DNA from: Romanomermis culicivorax
Taxonomy: Eukaryota; Nematoda; Enoplea; Mermithida; Mermithidae
Reading direction: 5' to 3'
NCBI GenBank assembly: GCA_963922205.1
Contig: CAWUHX010000021.1
Span: 186,001 to 250,000, forward strand
DNA length: 64,000 nucleotides
A program made the translations under genes and the position numbers. The notes beneath the pieces were generated by a model, which searched no databases, was not told where the DNA came from, and saw only the letters and a list, made by a program, of their open reading frames with translations. Within the stretch, counting starts at the first letter, position 1. Each line of letters begins with the position of its first letter. This document shows, one piece after another, positions 31,857 through 42,400 of the stretch.

Positions 31857-32662
31857 ATGACACAATTTTATGTTACTCTACCAAGCAATACTGAGGCGGG
31901 TGATTCAGCATCAAATTTCAGGGTTACTTTACCACAGCGGCTGAAATTATCAGGTCATTGGGAAGTTGGCTTAGCAGAAATTATCTATCCTGTAAGTTGG
32001 TATATTCTTGGCAGTGCAAATGATGCAAATGTAGTCAATATAGAGTTGCAGAATACTGAAATCCGTGTGACTATTCCACCAGGAAACTATGAAACAATCT
32101 ATCATCTAACAAATGCACTAAACAAAGCTGTTGTTTTAGAAAAAAACGACCTGAATATCGAGATTTGTATTGTTTGTTTGAATATGATGACAAACAGAGA
32201 CGAATCAAAGTAACTTCAGATTACTGGAATGTATCTGTTATTACTCTATCTAGAAGACTGATGGATCTATTAGGTTTTGATGATAGAATAATTTTTAACA
32301 AATATCTGGTTGGAGGAGAGGAATATACAACAATAGATGATCGTAGAGCTTCCCGACTCGGCAGATTCAAGCCAGATCTATCTGCTCATTTTGAAACCTT
32401 TTATGTTTACTGTAACATTGTTGAAAACCAAATTGTTGGAAACACAATGGCTCCATTATTACGCATCATAGATGTGCACGGAAAGCATGGCAGTGTTATA
32501 AATAGAACATATGACAATCCTCATTACATACCTGTACTCCTCAAAGATGTTAGTCATATTGAAATCAATATAAGGACAGATACAGGAGAATTCTTATCAT
32601 TTGAATTTGGTAAAGTTGTCGTGAAGCTGCACTTTCGGAAAAGCTCTTACATATTCGATTAG
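31857..32662 (+). CDS. Polinton minor capsid (penton-type) protein in two frames
   Basis: The first frame is 31857-32213 and the second is open from about 32090 to 32662. Homologous protein sequence crosses from one to the other near 32141-32150, a shift of minus one. At 32141-32147 lies A-AAA-AAC placed in the phase needed for a canonical -1 ribosomal slip. The same A-run is also a natural place for a one-base loss, so this is either programmed frameshifting or decay. The protein has beta-rich sequence expected of a single jelly-roll vertex protein. A TATA-like box lies about 55 bp upstream. The stop is 1 base from the next ATG. Confidence 0.8.
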
Positions 32663-32663
32663 A

Positions 32664-33131
32664 ATGCATTCAGTATATCTACCAGAAAGTACTGCATACT
32701 GGCTGTCATTTTATGAAAGTTCATTGGGAAGTCAACAACAGTATCAGCTAGGAGGTGAATTACCTGCTTTCCGAGCTTATGCCGCCTATCACAGAGGTGC
32801 GGGATTAGGTAGTTTCTTCAAAAGTCTGTTCAGAATGGCTATGCCCTTACTAAAGTCAGCAGGGAAGCAAGCATTGACAACTGGATCGAGAATAGCTGCA
32901 GATCTGGCTGATGGTAGACCCTTATCAGACAGCATGAGAGAACATGGCCGAAAAGCAGCGAGTAACTTATTACATCAAGCTGCAGATAAAATTGTACAAA
33001 AGGGTAGTGGCTTAGGGCATACTCCAAAGCAGAAAACATATAAAAGGAAGAGGATGCATTCTCTTACTCCAGTTCATAAAAAGAAAAGCTTGCGTAAGGT
33101 GGTTGGTTTGAGAGATATTTTTACCAAGTGA
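32664..33131 (+). CDS. Basic protein VI/X-like minor capsid protein
   Basis: A 155-residue protein. A Gly-rich turn is followed by an amphipathic helix (L-G-S-F-F-K-S-L-F-R, about residues 48-60). An Ala-rich helical middle comes next, then a strongly basic tail (K-R-K-R, K-K-K). Gly-containing sites such as L-G-G-E and G-S-G-L-G look like adenain cleavage contexts. This layout resembles adenoviral membrane-active protein VI fused to a basic core peptide, and Polintons carry such a protein between the two capsid genes. It starts 1 base after the upstream stop; the major capsid ATG follows 2 bases later. Confidence 0.7.
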   Translation: MHSVYLPESTAYWLSFYESSLGSQQQYQLGGELPAFRAYAAYHRGAGLGSFFKSLFRMAMPLLKSAGKQALTTGSRIAADLADGRPLSDSMREHGRKAASNLLHQAADKIVQKGSGLGHTPKQKTYKRKRMHSLTPVHKKKSLRKVVGLRDIFTK

Positions 33132-33133
33132 AT

Positions 33134-34522
33134 ATGAGCAAACTATTAGATGAAGGCTCACTATCAAGTACAAAAAGCGAGCTTGACTTGTTCACAGTAC
33201 CACCAACACAAGTGGCTATAAAAAGATCATTCTGGTCGGAAGTGCAACTCCAAAATCCATGTACTAATGAAGGACCATATGAATTCAAACTGTCCCCGGA
33301 TTTGTACATGTTGGATTTATCAAAGAATTATGTATACTTTGTGTTACGCATAACAAAACCCGATGGCAGCGACTGTAAAGTCACCCAAAATGCTGATACT
33401 AATGCATATGATGGAGATTTAGTTTTACCAGTTAATCTGATAGGAAAGACATTCTTTCGCCAAATCAAAGTGTTTCTCAATGGAAAATTATTATCTGACA
33501 GGTAAATTTGTTTTTCATTTTGTAGTTGTGTTATGCATTGATTTTTTTTAATTTTAGTGGCGATAAATATGCTTATAGAGCATTGATGGAGATGGAACTA
33601 AACTTTAGTACTGATGCAAAGCGTAGCCAACTGCAAGCCGGCATGTACTATGCAGATAAAGATCCTGAAAACAACCTGGATGGTATGGCAACACGAATGC
33701 ACATCTTCAAAAACAGTGCATGGGTTGAAGTTATGGCACCACTCCATGTTGACTTGTTTATGCAAGATCGGTTTTTAATTAATCAATGTGAATTGCGTGT
33801 TGAGCTTCACCGCAACAGTGATACATTTTGCATTATCGACAATGGAAATGAAATTATCACTCCTAAATATCAAATACAAGTTAAGCAGATGTCCCTCTTT
33901 GTGCGTAAAGTAGAAGTATCTGAAAGCATCATCATGGCGATTGAATCAATGCTTCAGAAAACAAGCGTAAAGTATCCCATTAGAAGAACCCAAATAACGA
34001 GCTTGTTAATTACGGAGAATAGACGCTCAACGCCTCTAAACTCTATTTAATGGTATTTTACCCAGACGATTAGTTATCGGCCTAGTTTTGGCTGAAGCTG
34101 TAAGGGGTACTTACAAAACTAATCCATTCAGTTTTCAAGATTTTGGTTTATCAGAAATCAAAATTACTTGTGGTACTACAGTAGTTCCATCTGTTCCGTA
34201 CAAATTGGATTTTGAACAAAATAGCTTTGTAAAAGCCTACACACAGATGTTTGAAGGCCTGAACATTGCTGGGGATGACAAAGGAAATATGATTAGTATG
34301 AATCATTTCAGAAATGGGTCTAGCTTCTTTGTTTTTGAGCTAGGAAGTGATGGTTCAGACTCATCCACATGTTAATTGGTGCATGAAGGAACAACAACTC
34401 TAGAAATGTTATTTGGTAGAAATTTACCTGCTGGTGGAATTGAATGTATTGTATATGCAGAGTTTGATTCTCTATTGATGATTGATCATACTCGTCAAGC
34501 TTATATGGATTACACAGTTTGA
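33134..34522 (+). pseudogene. Polinton major capsid protein (double jelly-roll), disrupted
   Basis: Exon 1 is 33134-33501 and exon 2 begins 33558, joined in phase 2 across a 56-bp intron. The sequence shows hexon-like double jelly-roll features, and the C-terminal part (F-E-Q-N-S-F-V-K-A-Y, then A-E-F-D-S-L-L-M-I-D) matches the family end. The frame changes near 34045, where the first frame stops at 34048-34050 and the homologous protein continues in the next frame. A TAA at 34373-34375 interrupts that second frame, after which it runs to the natural stop at 34520-34522. The copy therefore cannot give a full capsid protein by normal translation. Confidence 0.9.
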
Positions 34523-34596
34523 TAAATGTCATTTGTATGTTGTTTTGATTGATAAATAAAATCAATGTTGTGTCATTCTCATCTTTATTAGGATAT

Positions 34597-35478
34597 TTAG
34601 ACAATATCAGCACATACAATATTAGAAACAATATCATCCATCATCTTTGCTGTTTCACATTCTGGTTCTTTGATACATTGAAAAACAATGTCACTTATGC
34701 ATTTTTGGCCGATACTTGTACGGAGGAAAATTTCATCCAAAACCTTGGCAAAGTCGTCGCTGTAATCTTCACAATCGGCATACTTTTTTGTACACATTTT
34801 CTTGAAAGCTTGTTTCACTTCTAGAGAATCTTTGCTCAATGAAGAGAAGACATCACTCAGTTGGTCTAGTAAATTGTGCTCCTCAAAAACATTGAAACAT
34901 GTATGATATGGCTGCACAAATCCATGGTTATAAAAGCAGCCAAAGCATGGATAGATATCGCTGACTCTTGGTCTAGCAACTAATGCTGAACACATGAGGA
35001 ATAGCTGCTGAATTTTGATCAATTTCTTCAAGTGTGTCTTTTCATCCAAAGTTTCATTTCCTCGGCTTTGATTTCCAATTCCGTACACTTTCCAAATGGC
35101 ATCCATGACGTAATCAATTTGTTTTGCAACTGAAGTCCAAGCCTCAAATTGCTCAAAAGCAATCGTAAACGACTTTTTAGTATATGTATTGTCAAAAACT
35201 AAAATATTATGAGGCGGCGCTGTATTGGCGTTTTGTTTCATTCGCACGGTCAAATTATAACCCAAATCATACTCGGTCTGCCTTCCACTTTTGGCTTTAG
35301 AAAGTAAGTCCTCTGAGACTTGCACAAGCTTTTTATATTGCGGGATGATCAAATTCGTACCATTTTTTGTGGGTATGACTTGATTGTTCTCGATAAAGCA
35401 TCTCCTAAAGCCAAAGTTGACATAGTTTTTGTGAGCCGATATCAACAAATAAATATCAGAGCCGAGACACAACTGCAT
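34597..35478 (-). CDS. Leftward Polinton protein, possibly PC4-like ssDNA-binding
   Basis: A 293-residue protein and the only leftward gene of the element, convergent with the capsid gene across 74 bp. Residues about 6-55 follow the beta-strand/turn/helix rhythm of the PC4 coactivator fold: L-G-S-D-I-Y-L-L-I-S, then G-F-R-R, then I-I-P-Q-Y-K-K-L. Residues about 70-120 look like a second similar unit. The C-terminal half has many cysteines and acidic residues and no recognised fold. PC4 proteins bind single-stranded DNA, which would suit protein-primed replication. The ATG overlaps an AAAATGCAG that could also be a splice acceptor, so an upstream exon is possible. Confidence 0.6.
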   Translation of the reverse strand: MQLCLGSDIYLLISAHKNYVNFGFRRCFIENNQVIPTKNGTNLIIPQYKKLVQVSEDLLSKAKSGRQTEYDLGYNLTVRMKQNANTAPPHNILVFDNTYTKKSFTIAFEQFEAWTSVAKQIDYVMDAIWKVYGIGNQSRGNETLDEKTHLKKLIKIQQLFLMCSALVARPRVSDIYPCFGCFYNHGFVQPYHTCFNVFEEHNLLDQLSDVFSSLSKDSLEVKQAFKKMCTKKYADCEDYSDDFAKVLDEIFLRTSIGQKCISDIVFQCIKEPECETAKMMDDIVSNIVCADIV

Positions 35479-35780
35479 TTTGAAAAAAGGAGGAGCATAA
35501 ATGAAAAAATCTTTGTTGACGAGACTTGTACACCCTAAAATAATCAGTATGTTGATATTTTGTCATGAAAAAATTAGCAACACTTGTGAATCATAATTTA
35601 CATTCATTACTGTAAGTTTCTGATCCAAGCAAAATTGTTATTTGTGTACCATTCCCTTCCAAAATGCATCAAGTTTGAAAATATGAACCAGTTTTTCAGT
35701 ATGATAGCAAAAGCTGCATTATTACTTTGCTTCAAATAACCAGTTGCGTATTAAGAGAGTTTGGAAAGGGAAGAAGTGAG

Positions 35781-36072
35781 TTTCATTGATTTGTCTATGT
35801 GAGATTTATATAGGAGAACTAGTTTACAGTGCATTAAGAAAAAACAAAGCACACATTGATGCAGCTGAAAAGTAAATATCAAATTTTCCGAGAAATCTAT
35901 TATTAGAACAGGCAAGAGGTAGAGGCTATACTTTATCAGTTTGTCTATGTGAGTTTTGTATACAAGAACCAGTTTGATATGCATTAAGAAACAAGGCACG
36001 CAAGCTGAAAAGTAAACATCCAGTTTTTAGAAAATGCGTGGGTGGCACCCTGAAGGGCCCAGAGGTACTACT
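35781..36072 (-). repeat. Polinton right terminal inverted repeat
   Basis: Inverse of the left repeat, with the same internal two-fold module. It ends ACT immediately before the CATGCA duplication. Bases 35540-35780 between it and the leftward gene hold no frame worth naming. Confidence 0.9.
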
Positions 36073-36078
36073 CATGCA

Positions 36079-37244
36079 TCTATCCGGTGCCCCTCAAACT
36101 TTGCTTTTGTAACACACAGTGTATAATTTGATCAATTTCGCAAAGTAATTCCTGATGTAGAAAATATGAACCTTACAATATTTGTGGTTTGTTGGTATGA
36201 TTTCGGCAGAAGAAAAATTATAAACTTGTACCAATACATGCACAGCATAGAAATTCTGCTGGGAAGGTCAACCAAGACAGGGGTAGGATGGAAATTTTGT
36301 TGTACCTTGGTAACAAAAAGATGGGTCTTCTGACATCCAAACATCATATTCTTCCATCTTAGTGGAGTATGTGAAAGTATTCGCTTGGTCAACAATTTTT
36401 AAAGTTTTGGTGTAACTCCCTTGGTATCAAGTATGCTTTGTTTAGAAAAAAACGTTATCATTGTCATTTTTATAACATCTTTCCATTTTTTCTCATTTTC
36501 CTTCATCATCTTCCTTATCAATGCTGGGTGGTCGAATCTGCTGGGGGTCAGCAAGAATCTGCTCAGGGTCAATCAAAAGCTGTTTGGGGTCCAGACTTCC
36601 CTGTGTCCATGCATGCTTGTGTTAATGTTTATTTTGACCAAAATTATAATGTTATGCATAATGAGATGATGCACTTTGAAGCACCATAGCTCAATAAATG
36701 GTGCTTTTATTTTCCTTATTTTGGGGTCATTATGATAGCCATATGGTTATTCTTTAAGCTGACAAAATTTGAAGCTCGAGCAAAACCTACTTGGGTTACT
36801 ATAGTCGAAAATGTGCAAAATTTTAACAGGTAAATCTATTTTTCAGTTCTTTTGTTCATAAAAAAGTTAACAATTGTTTTGTCGCGAATATGACACACAA
36901 ATGTAGCGCAACATCCGCTCTATCATTTATAGAAAACCTGAACAAAATATAATACTAATTAACAAAACTGTTGCATGAAAATACAACATCAACCATTTCG
37001 GCAGTTTTATACAAATTTTTGAAACTTTACATGCCTAAGGAATCGTAAAAATGAGTTTTGTGCAAAATAATTTTTATCATGATAATCGGCGTCAAAAACT
37101 GAACTATTCAAAATTCAGGACAACATTTTTTATATTATCGCCCTTGATAATAGTGCTGGGGTGATTCTTACAGACATTGACTCTTAAGAAACATACAGTA
37201 AATGAATGGTTGTCGGACGTTTACTTGCAAACGTATACAGTTGC
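36079..37244. other. Right flank of Polinton
   Basis: Contains the second copy of the flanking direct repeat at about 36440-36630 (three degenerate TCTGCTGGGGGTCAGCAA-like units). Otherwise AT-rich with no gene. Confidence 0.45.
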
Positions 37245-37346
37245 TTAAATCTTCGGATTTTTACAGGCCTGTACACTCGGGCCCGGCTCCACAATGTTTT
37301 TCCACGTCCCGAAGCTAGTGCTGATCTCCTCTCTTAGGAGTCTCTT
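37245..37346 (-). CDS. Candidate short exon, weak
   Basis: A GC-rich island of about 100 bp inside AT-rich sequence. On the minus strand an AG at 37348-37347 is followed by 33 open codons and a stop. In phase 0 this could follow the ORF at 37863-37684. Other frames, including on the plus strand, are also open, so strand and reality are unsure. Confidence 0.22.
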   Translation of the reverse strand, partial: KRLLREEISTSFGTWKNIVEPGPSVQACKNPKI

Positions 37347-37683
37347 CTTTCAAAGTTGCAGTCGTTTTTGAGAATAACTAGCATTTATATTTCCGCCGAA
37401 TTTGTTAATTTATTCAAATTCTTTAAATTCCGTTTTTGAAAAGTTAACGAATTTTTGAATGGGAAAGTAAAGTCAAGACATCAATGATGTTTGTGGTATT
37501 TTAACACATGTTCAAACAGCTGTTCATAATTATATACGGATTCCTGGGCGTTACTGCGGAATAACTTTGCACTCGAAAAAAATTAGTTACAACCTTAAAA
37601 ATTTAGCACACTTTACATAAAAAGTCTACTTTAAGCGAGGCTTATTATTTTGCACTCTTAAAAAATTAATATGAAACATTATT

Positions 37684-37863
37684 TCATACTTTAACTTGTC
37701 TGAAAGACGGGGCCGGCAATTTTCTCAACTGATCGCCGACATTGGACAGTTTCTTGACCAGGACTTTGGGCGATTTGCCGGCGGCGGCGTCGATTTTCGT
37801 CGCGGCCGTCGCCGTTGTTGATGCCGCCCCTTTTATGTTCGTTGTCGGCGAGGGACTGGCCAT
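37684..37863 (-). CDS. Short Ala/Lys-rich ORF or first coding exon
   Basis: ATG in a strong AAAAATGGCC context and GC-rich composition quite unlike the surroundings, giving 59 residues beginning M-A-S-P-S-P-T. It is rich in Ala, Thr and Lys, with a hydrophilic C-terminal K-V-L-V-K-K-L segment. It ends at a TGA that is part of a possible GTATGA donor, so it may instead be exon 1 of a longer gene (see 37245-37346). No signal peptide or family is recognised. Confidence 0.5.
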   Translation of the reverse strand: MASPSPTTNIKGAASTTATAATKIDAAAGKSPKVLVKKLSNVGDQLRKLPAPSFRQVKV

Positions 37864-39405
37864 TTTTGTGTAAGATGTTGAAAGATGGCCGGAGAGAAGA
37901 GCAACGACCAAATTATTCGATGAAATTTATAGTTTACAGTACTTCAATCAATATCGTATCTTCGGGTCTTGAGAAAACCGTGTCTCATATAAAGCGTTAA
38001 GCCTTCATAAGTACACGATCATTAGTAATGAGGAGCAACAATAGAAAAAGTGAATGTAAAGTTAGTAGCGAACAAAGCACGTTCGTAAACGTATGCTCAC
38101 ATTATAAACTGTGGATTACATTATATGAAAACCCTATGTGCAGCTTGACTCCAATATTCAAAGACAGGGATGTCCAGACAATTTTAGCATTGAAAGCAAG
38201 TACTATTTCACATTTTCATGGTTTCCTGCTGACCAATATGTGACACGGGACTGGAAATTTGTGGGCATACCCAACTAGCAATTTTTTGAGTAAAACATTC
38301 TGCAGTAAAAGCTTGGAGTAAACGATTACTAGCATATGTATTTTTTCAGTTTACCAGCATTTTATGGAAACAGAAGTTTTGCAAACAAAAAAAGCGTGTA
38401 TTTATTCCAATTTTCTAAAATTTTTTGCCAAAACACATCATTTTATAAGTGAATCGAGTGAAAGATTAGTGAAAGCGAGTAATCTAGTTAAAATTTTGTT
38501 TTTATGCGGCTTTTTGTGCAGTTTTGAAAGCAAATGGGCTGAAAAAGTCTGAATTATTAGCAAAAGAATGATGCAGAAATGTCACATTACTTATGCTATC
38601 GTTTTTTCGATTTATTCATATTTTGAGCTATTTGAAAAAAATCAGATCATTGGGAAACATTTGTTGTACATCTTGATTTTTCGTCTTTGAAAAATCCCAT
38701 TCAGTCGAAGGCAACGACTTTTTTATCGTTTATTAAAGATGTTCACACAAATAATGAAAAATAACGCGGTCGCCTTTTTTTATCAGATTGACTGCAGCAG
38801 TTAGAGCTACAACACGGAAAAATAAAATTTTGGCTTACGATGCATGGTCATCACCTGTCTACGCTACGGATTTCTCTGGAATTTTTTGTATTCCGAGCCT
38901 CATTTCAAAATGAGTGAACTATATATGGCCTATTCTCTAAAGAGTAGGATTTACAAATTTTCCCTCAAATCATTACTCCTATAATTGCGACTTAGAAAGA
39001 ACTAGGTGAGATGAAACTTACAATTACATAAATTTTAATTTCGAAAAATTTCACATCAATCTTTACAAAAAAGAATGCTCTATCCGAGTAGATGCGAAAG
39101 TCTTGTACATAATAAGCATGACTGTTTTTGAAAAATATCAGCTTCATTAAACCACCTTGATATCTGAAAAGTGAGACACGCTTTATCAAAATTTTTTAAT
39201 CAATTCTACAAATTTCGGGGTGGATGCTCATGGATGATGAAAACTCAAAAGTTATAGAATAGGTGAATTTTGTGAATTTTTTCGATTTTTTATCGCACAT
39301 GAAAAAGTAAGCCATGATTTTTATCTTGAAAAACGTTATATGCCAATATTAGAAAGATACGAGTATCACACATATTTAATGGTGCCATAATACAGTATGC
39401 AGTTC
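37864..39405. other. Non-coding stretch
   Basis: No gene is supported. Bases about 38240-38370 resemble the interior of the MITE family at 14139-14389 (GGACTGGAAATTTGTGGGCA and following), a decayed copy. The remainder is AT-rich. Confidence 0.4.
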
Positions 39406-42400
39406 TTAGTAAATGGCTATCAGCGTGTATTCCTCGGGAATATCCCTTTGTTGTTGCAAATTTTTCTTCGCCAAAAAATATTTCTTTTGCTCGAAGAACA
39501 AACGCCGCAATGTCGATGCGGAAACACCATTGACATTAATAGCTGAGTCCAGCTGCGTCAATTCCATATAAACGTTATCGACGTTGTTTTGAAAGTTCAA
39601 CAGGTTCGGAATCATCCGAGCCACTATTTCTTTGAGCGTTTCGATTTCTGTATCGTTCAGCGTTGACGGGTTCGTGTGAAAGGTTATAAATCCAGTCCTG
39701 AAGTTCAACTCACACTTTCTTAGAGAATGAAAAATCAAAGCATAGCTATAGCCTTAACGGAGTTACAGTAATAAGCTAGGTATATTTGACGTCGTAAAAC
39801 ATGAGGCACAAGTAGGGCGTACATGATGAGAAGCATTTTCTCCGGAGTTTTCAATACAGTACAGACAACAACATGGGGGTACGGGCGAGTATTATCCCTG
39901 CCAGGAGAGTCTATTCCCAAGTGAGCGAATACACAATTGAGCGATTCCCATGTGAGTGATTCTCAATTGAGCAAATTCTCAAGTGAGCGAATTCCCAATT
40001 GGGTGATTCCAAACCAGCGATCGTGAACGCATTAACACTTACTTCATATTTTCCTTTTTATTTTTTTGTATGTATTTCTTTGTTCTTTTGTTTTCTGTGT
40101 GTTGCTTATGTTTTCGTTTATGTATGTTTTTACGTTTTCATCTTTTGTCTCTGCTTTCATTCTTTCTCTTCGTTCTTGTCATCAAATTTTTTTCCTGCTC
40201 ATAATACAATATATTGCAAGTTGTCATTTTAAATAACCGTAGGCTCCCGTATAATTCTTGTACAGTTCGGCGTGCTTGAGTCTTGCATCGTTTTAAATGT
40301 GAAAATCTTCATAAAAACATAAACAAAAGAATGCTGAAAGAAACAAAGCGTCAAGAAAAAGAAAACGTCAACAAAAATGAAGACATTAAGAGTAAGTGAA
40401 AATAAGTGGAATAGCATTATAAAAGGAAAGAAAACATGAAAAAAGTGACAGAAAAGAAGAAGCAACATAAAGAAAGCAGAAAGAAGGGAAGAAAAAATAA
40501 CGTGAGAAACGAACAAAAAAAGAAAGAATCATGAGAATAGAAAGATAAAGAAGTAAAAGCTAAGTAAGTAGTTGACAACAAAAAAGAAAATGAAAGAAAG
40601 CAGGGACAAAAGATGAAAATGAAAAAACACAATACACATAGAAAATGAATGAAAAAGAGATACATACAAAGAAAAATATAAGGTAAAGAAGGAAAACATG
40701 AAGAAAGTGTTATTACATTCTTGATCGCTCGTTTGGAATCGCCCAATTGGGAATTCGCTCGAAGGAAATTCACTCAATTGGGAATCGCTCACATGGAAAT
40801 CGCTCAATTGGAAAGTCGCTGAATAGGAAATAGCTCGCATGTGAACTGCTCAATTGCGAATTTGCTCGCTGGAGAAGTTGATCAGTTGGGAAGTTGATCA
40901 CTTGGGAATTCGCTCACTTGGAAATTGCGCACTTGGGAATCGCTCGCTTGGGAATCACTCATATGAGAATACCCCGCCAGGGGTTTGAAAAAATGTTCAC
41001 TACCTGGGGAAAAATGGCGTTTCAGGCGGTCAAATTTTTTGAAATACGGTGTGAGAAAGCTTGATGTATGGCATAGTTCAGTGTGCTTCAAGCAAAAGGG
41101 CACAATTTTCATCAGGATTAAACACTATCATTAAAAAAGTATATTTGTAGGAAAGAATTAAGCTGAGCACAAAAACATTGCTAAAATTTTTGATCGATAT
41201 GAAATCAGATTGCCTGCCCCAGCTTGAAATCAACATAATTTGTGATGTTTTGTCCGCGTTTATGGATTACGGCTGATTTCTAGGTAACTGTTAGATGTTG
41301 CAGCTGATTAACAGCACTATAGCGGACCCTGGGTAAATGACAGGGCAAGCTTAGTAGCTATAGTGTGCTGTGATACCCACGCCGCAGCACATTCCATTAA
41401 CTAAAAAAAGGTTACGATACTACTCTGCAAAAATCCTAAGTTCTCCACCAAAATTACGGACCTTGTTCATGTACGATACGGTAACATCTGTTTGCCATGA
41501 AAAGCTTATAAATAAACAAAACCGGAAAGTAGTTTCGTAATTTCCTGCCAAACTATGGAACTGAAAATTTGTGGGACCCCTCAAGCAAGCCTCAGAAACT
41601 ATTTGATAGAAAAAATATGCTGTACAAGCTTTATGAAAACGGTTCTATATGAAGCATATTTTTTTCAAGAATTCAATAACAAACAGTCTTATTTGTTCCA
41701 TTTTTTGATTAAACATCGAAATAACACTAATTATGAATTACGACTGAATTTTGAAAATTCAGAAAAGTAAAAGACAATTAAGGTCAATTCGAAACAAATA
41801 GAGCTGAACTGGAAGAAAAAGGTTCTCAATCACTCAATGGTAGAAATATGCACATTTTGAAGAAGCTGCTATTTTAAATTTTATTACCACGATCAATTTA
41901 TACCCCACATTTTACAATGAGTAGAACTATCGGAGTTCTATGATTATTGGTTGCAGTGTAGTTGCCACTCAAAAATTTCCAGAATCACTATTAAAAATTA
42001 AGAACTTCCTAAAGTTGTAAATAGTAATACTTATTCGCTATTTTATCAAAGAAGCATTATTTGTAATAGTTGATAGGGTTCTGAGAAACTGAAAAAATGT
42101 CCAGAGATTGATGTTTCACATTGGATATACTATGTATCTCTTACTTTGTATCGACATAAACGGGATTAGAATCCGCCTTAATAAATTTATCTGTACCGTA
42201 GGGTGTATCGATGCCGACGTAGGGTATCGTCTGAAATTGATGAGTATCATTAATCGCCGATAGGTTGCAATGAAATATATCGTAACTACAGAGTGTGGAT
42301 GTACAGATAGTATACGATACTATCTGTACATCTGAAATTCAATTTCATGAACTCAAGACAGACCCGAGATCCGAGAGGGGCATGACGGTATTTTTCATGT

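Larger units (their letters stand above)
21144..36072 (+). mobile_element. Polinton/Maverick element, full length, partly decayed
   Basis: A 14.93-kb element starting AGTAGTACC and ending GGTACTACT, flanked on both sides by CATGCA (21138-21143 and 36073-36078). AG/CT termini, a 6-bp target duplication, long inverted repeats and the gene set (polymerase B, ATPase, integrase, adenain-like protease, two jelly-roll capsid proteins) together define the group. Twelve genes run rightward and one, at the right end, runs leftward. Lesions are an in-frame TGA in the polymerase (25695), a frame change in the minor capsid gene near 32145, and a frame change (about 34045) plus a TAA (34373) in the major capsid gene. 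Polintons replicate with their own protein-primed polymerase and may form virions. Confidence 0.95.

Noticed and set aside
40229-40840. Long minus-strand Phe/Ser-rich ORFs
   Set aside because: They are low-complexity translations of the purine-rich arm of the fold-back element, with no domain or codon structure.
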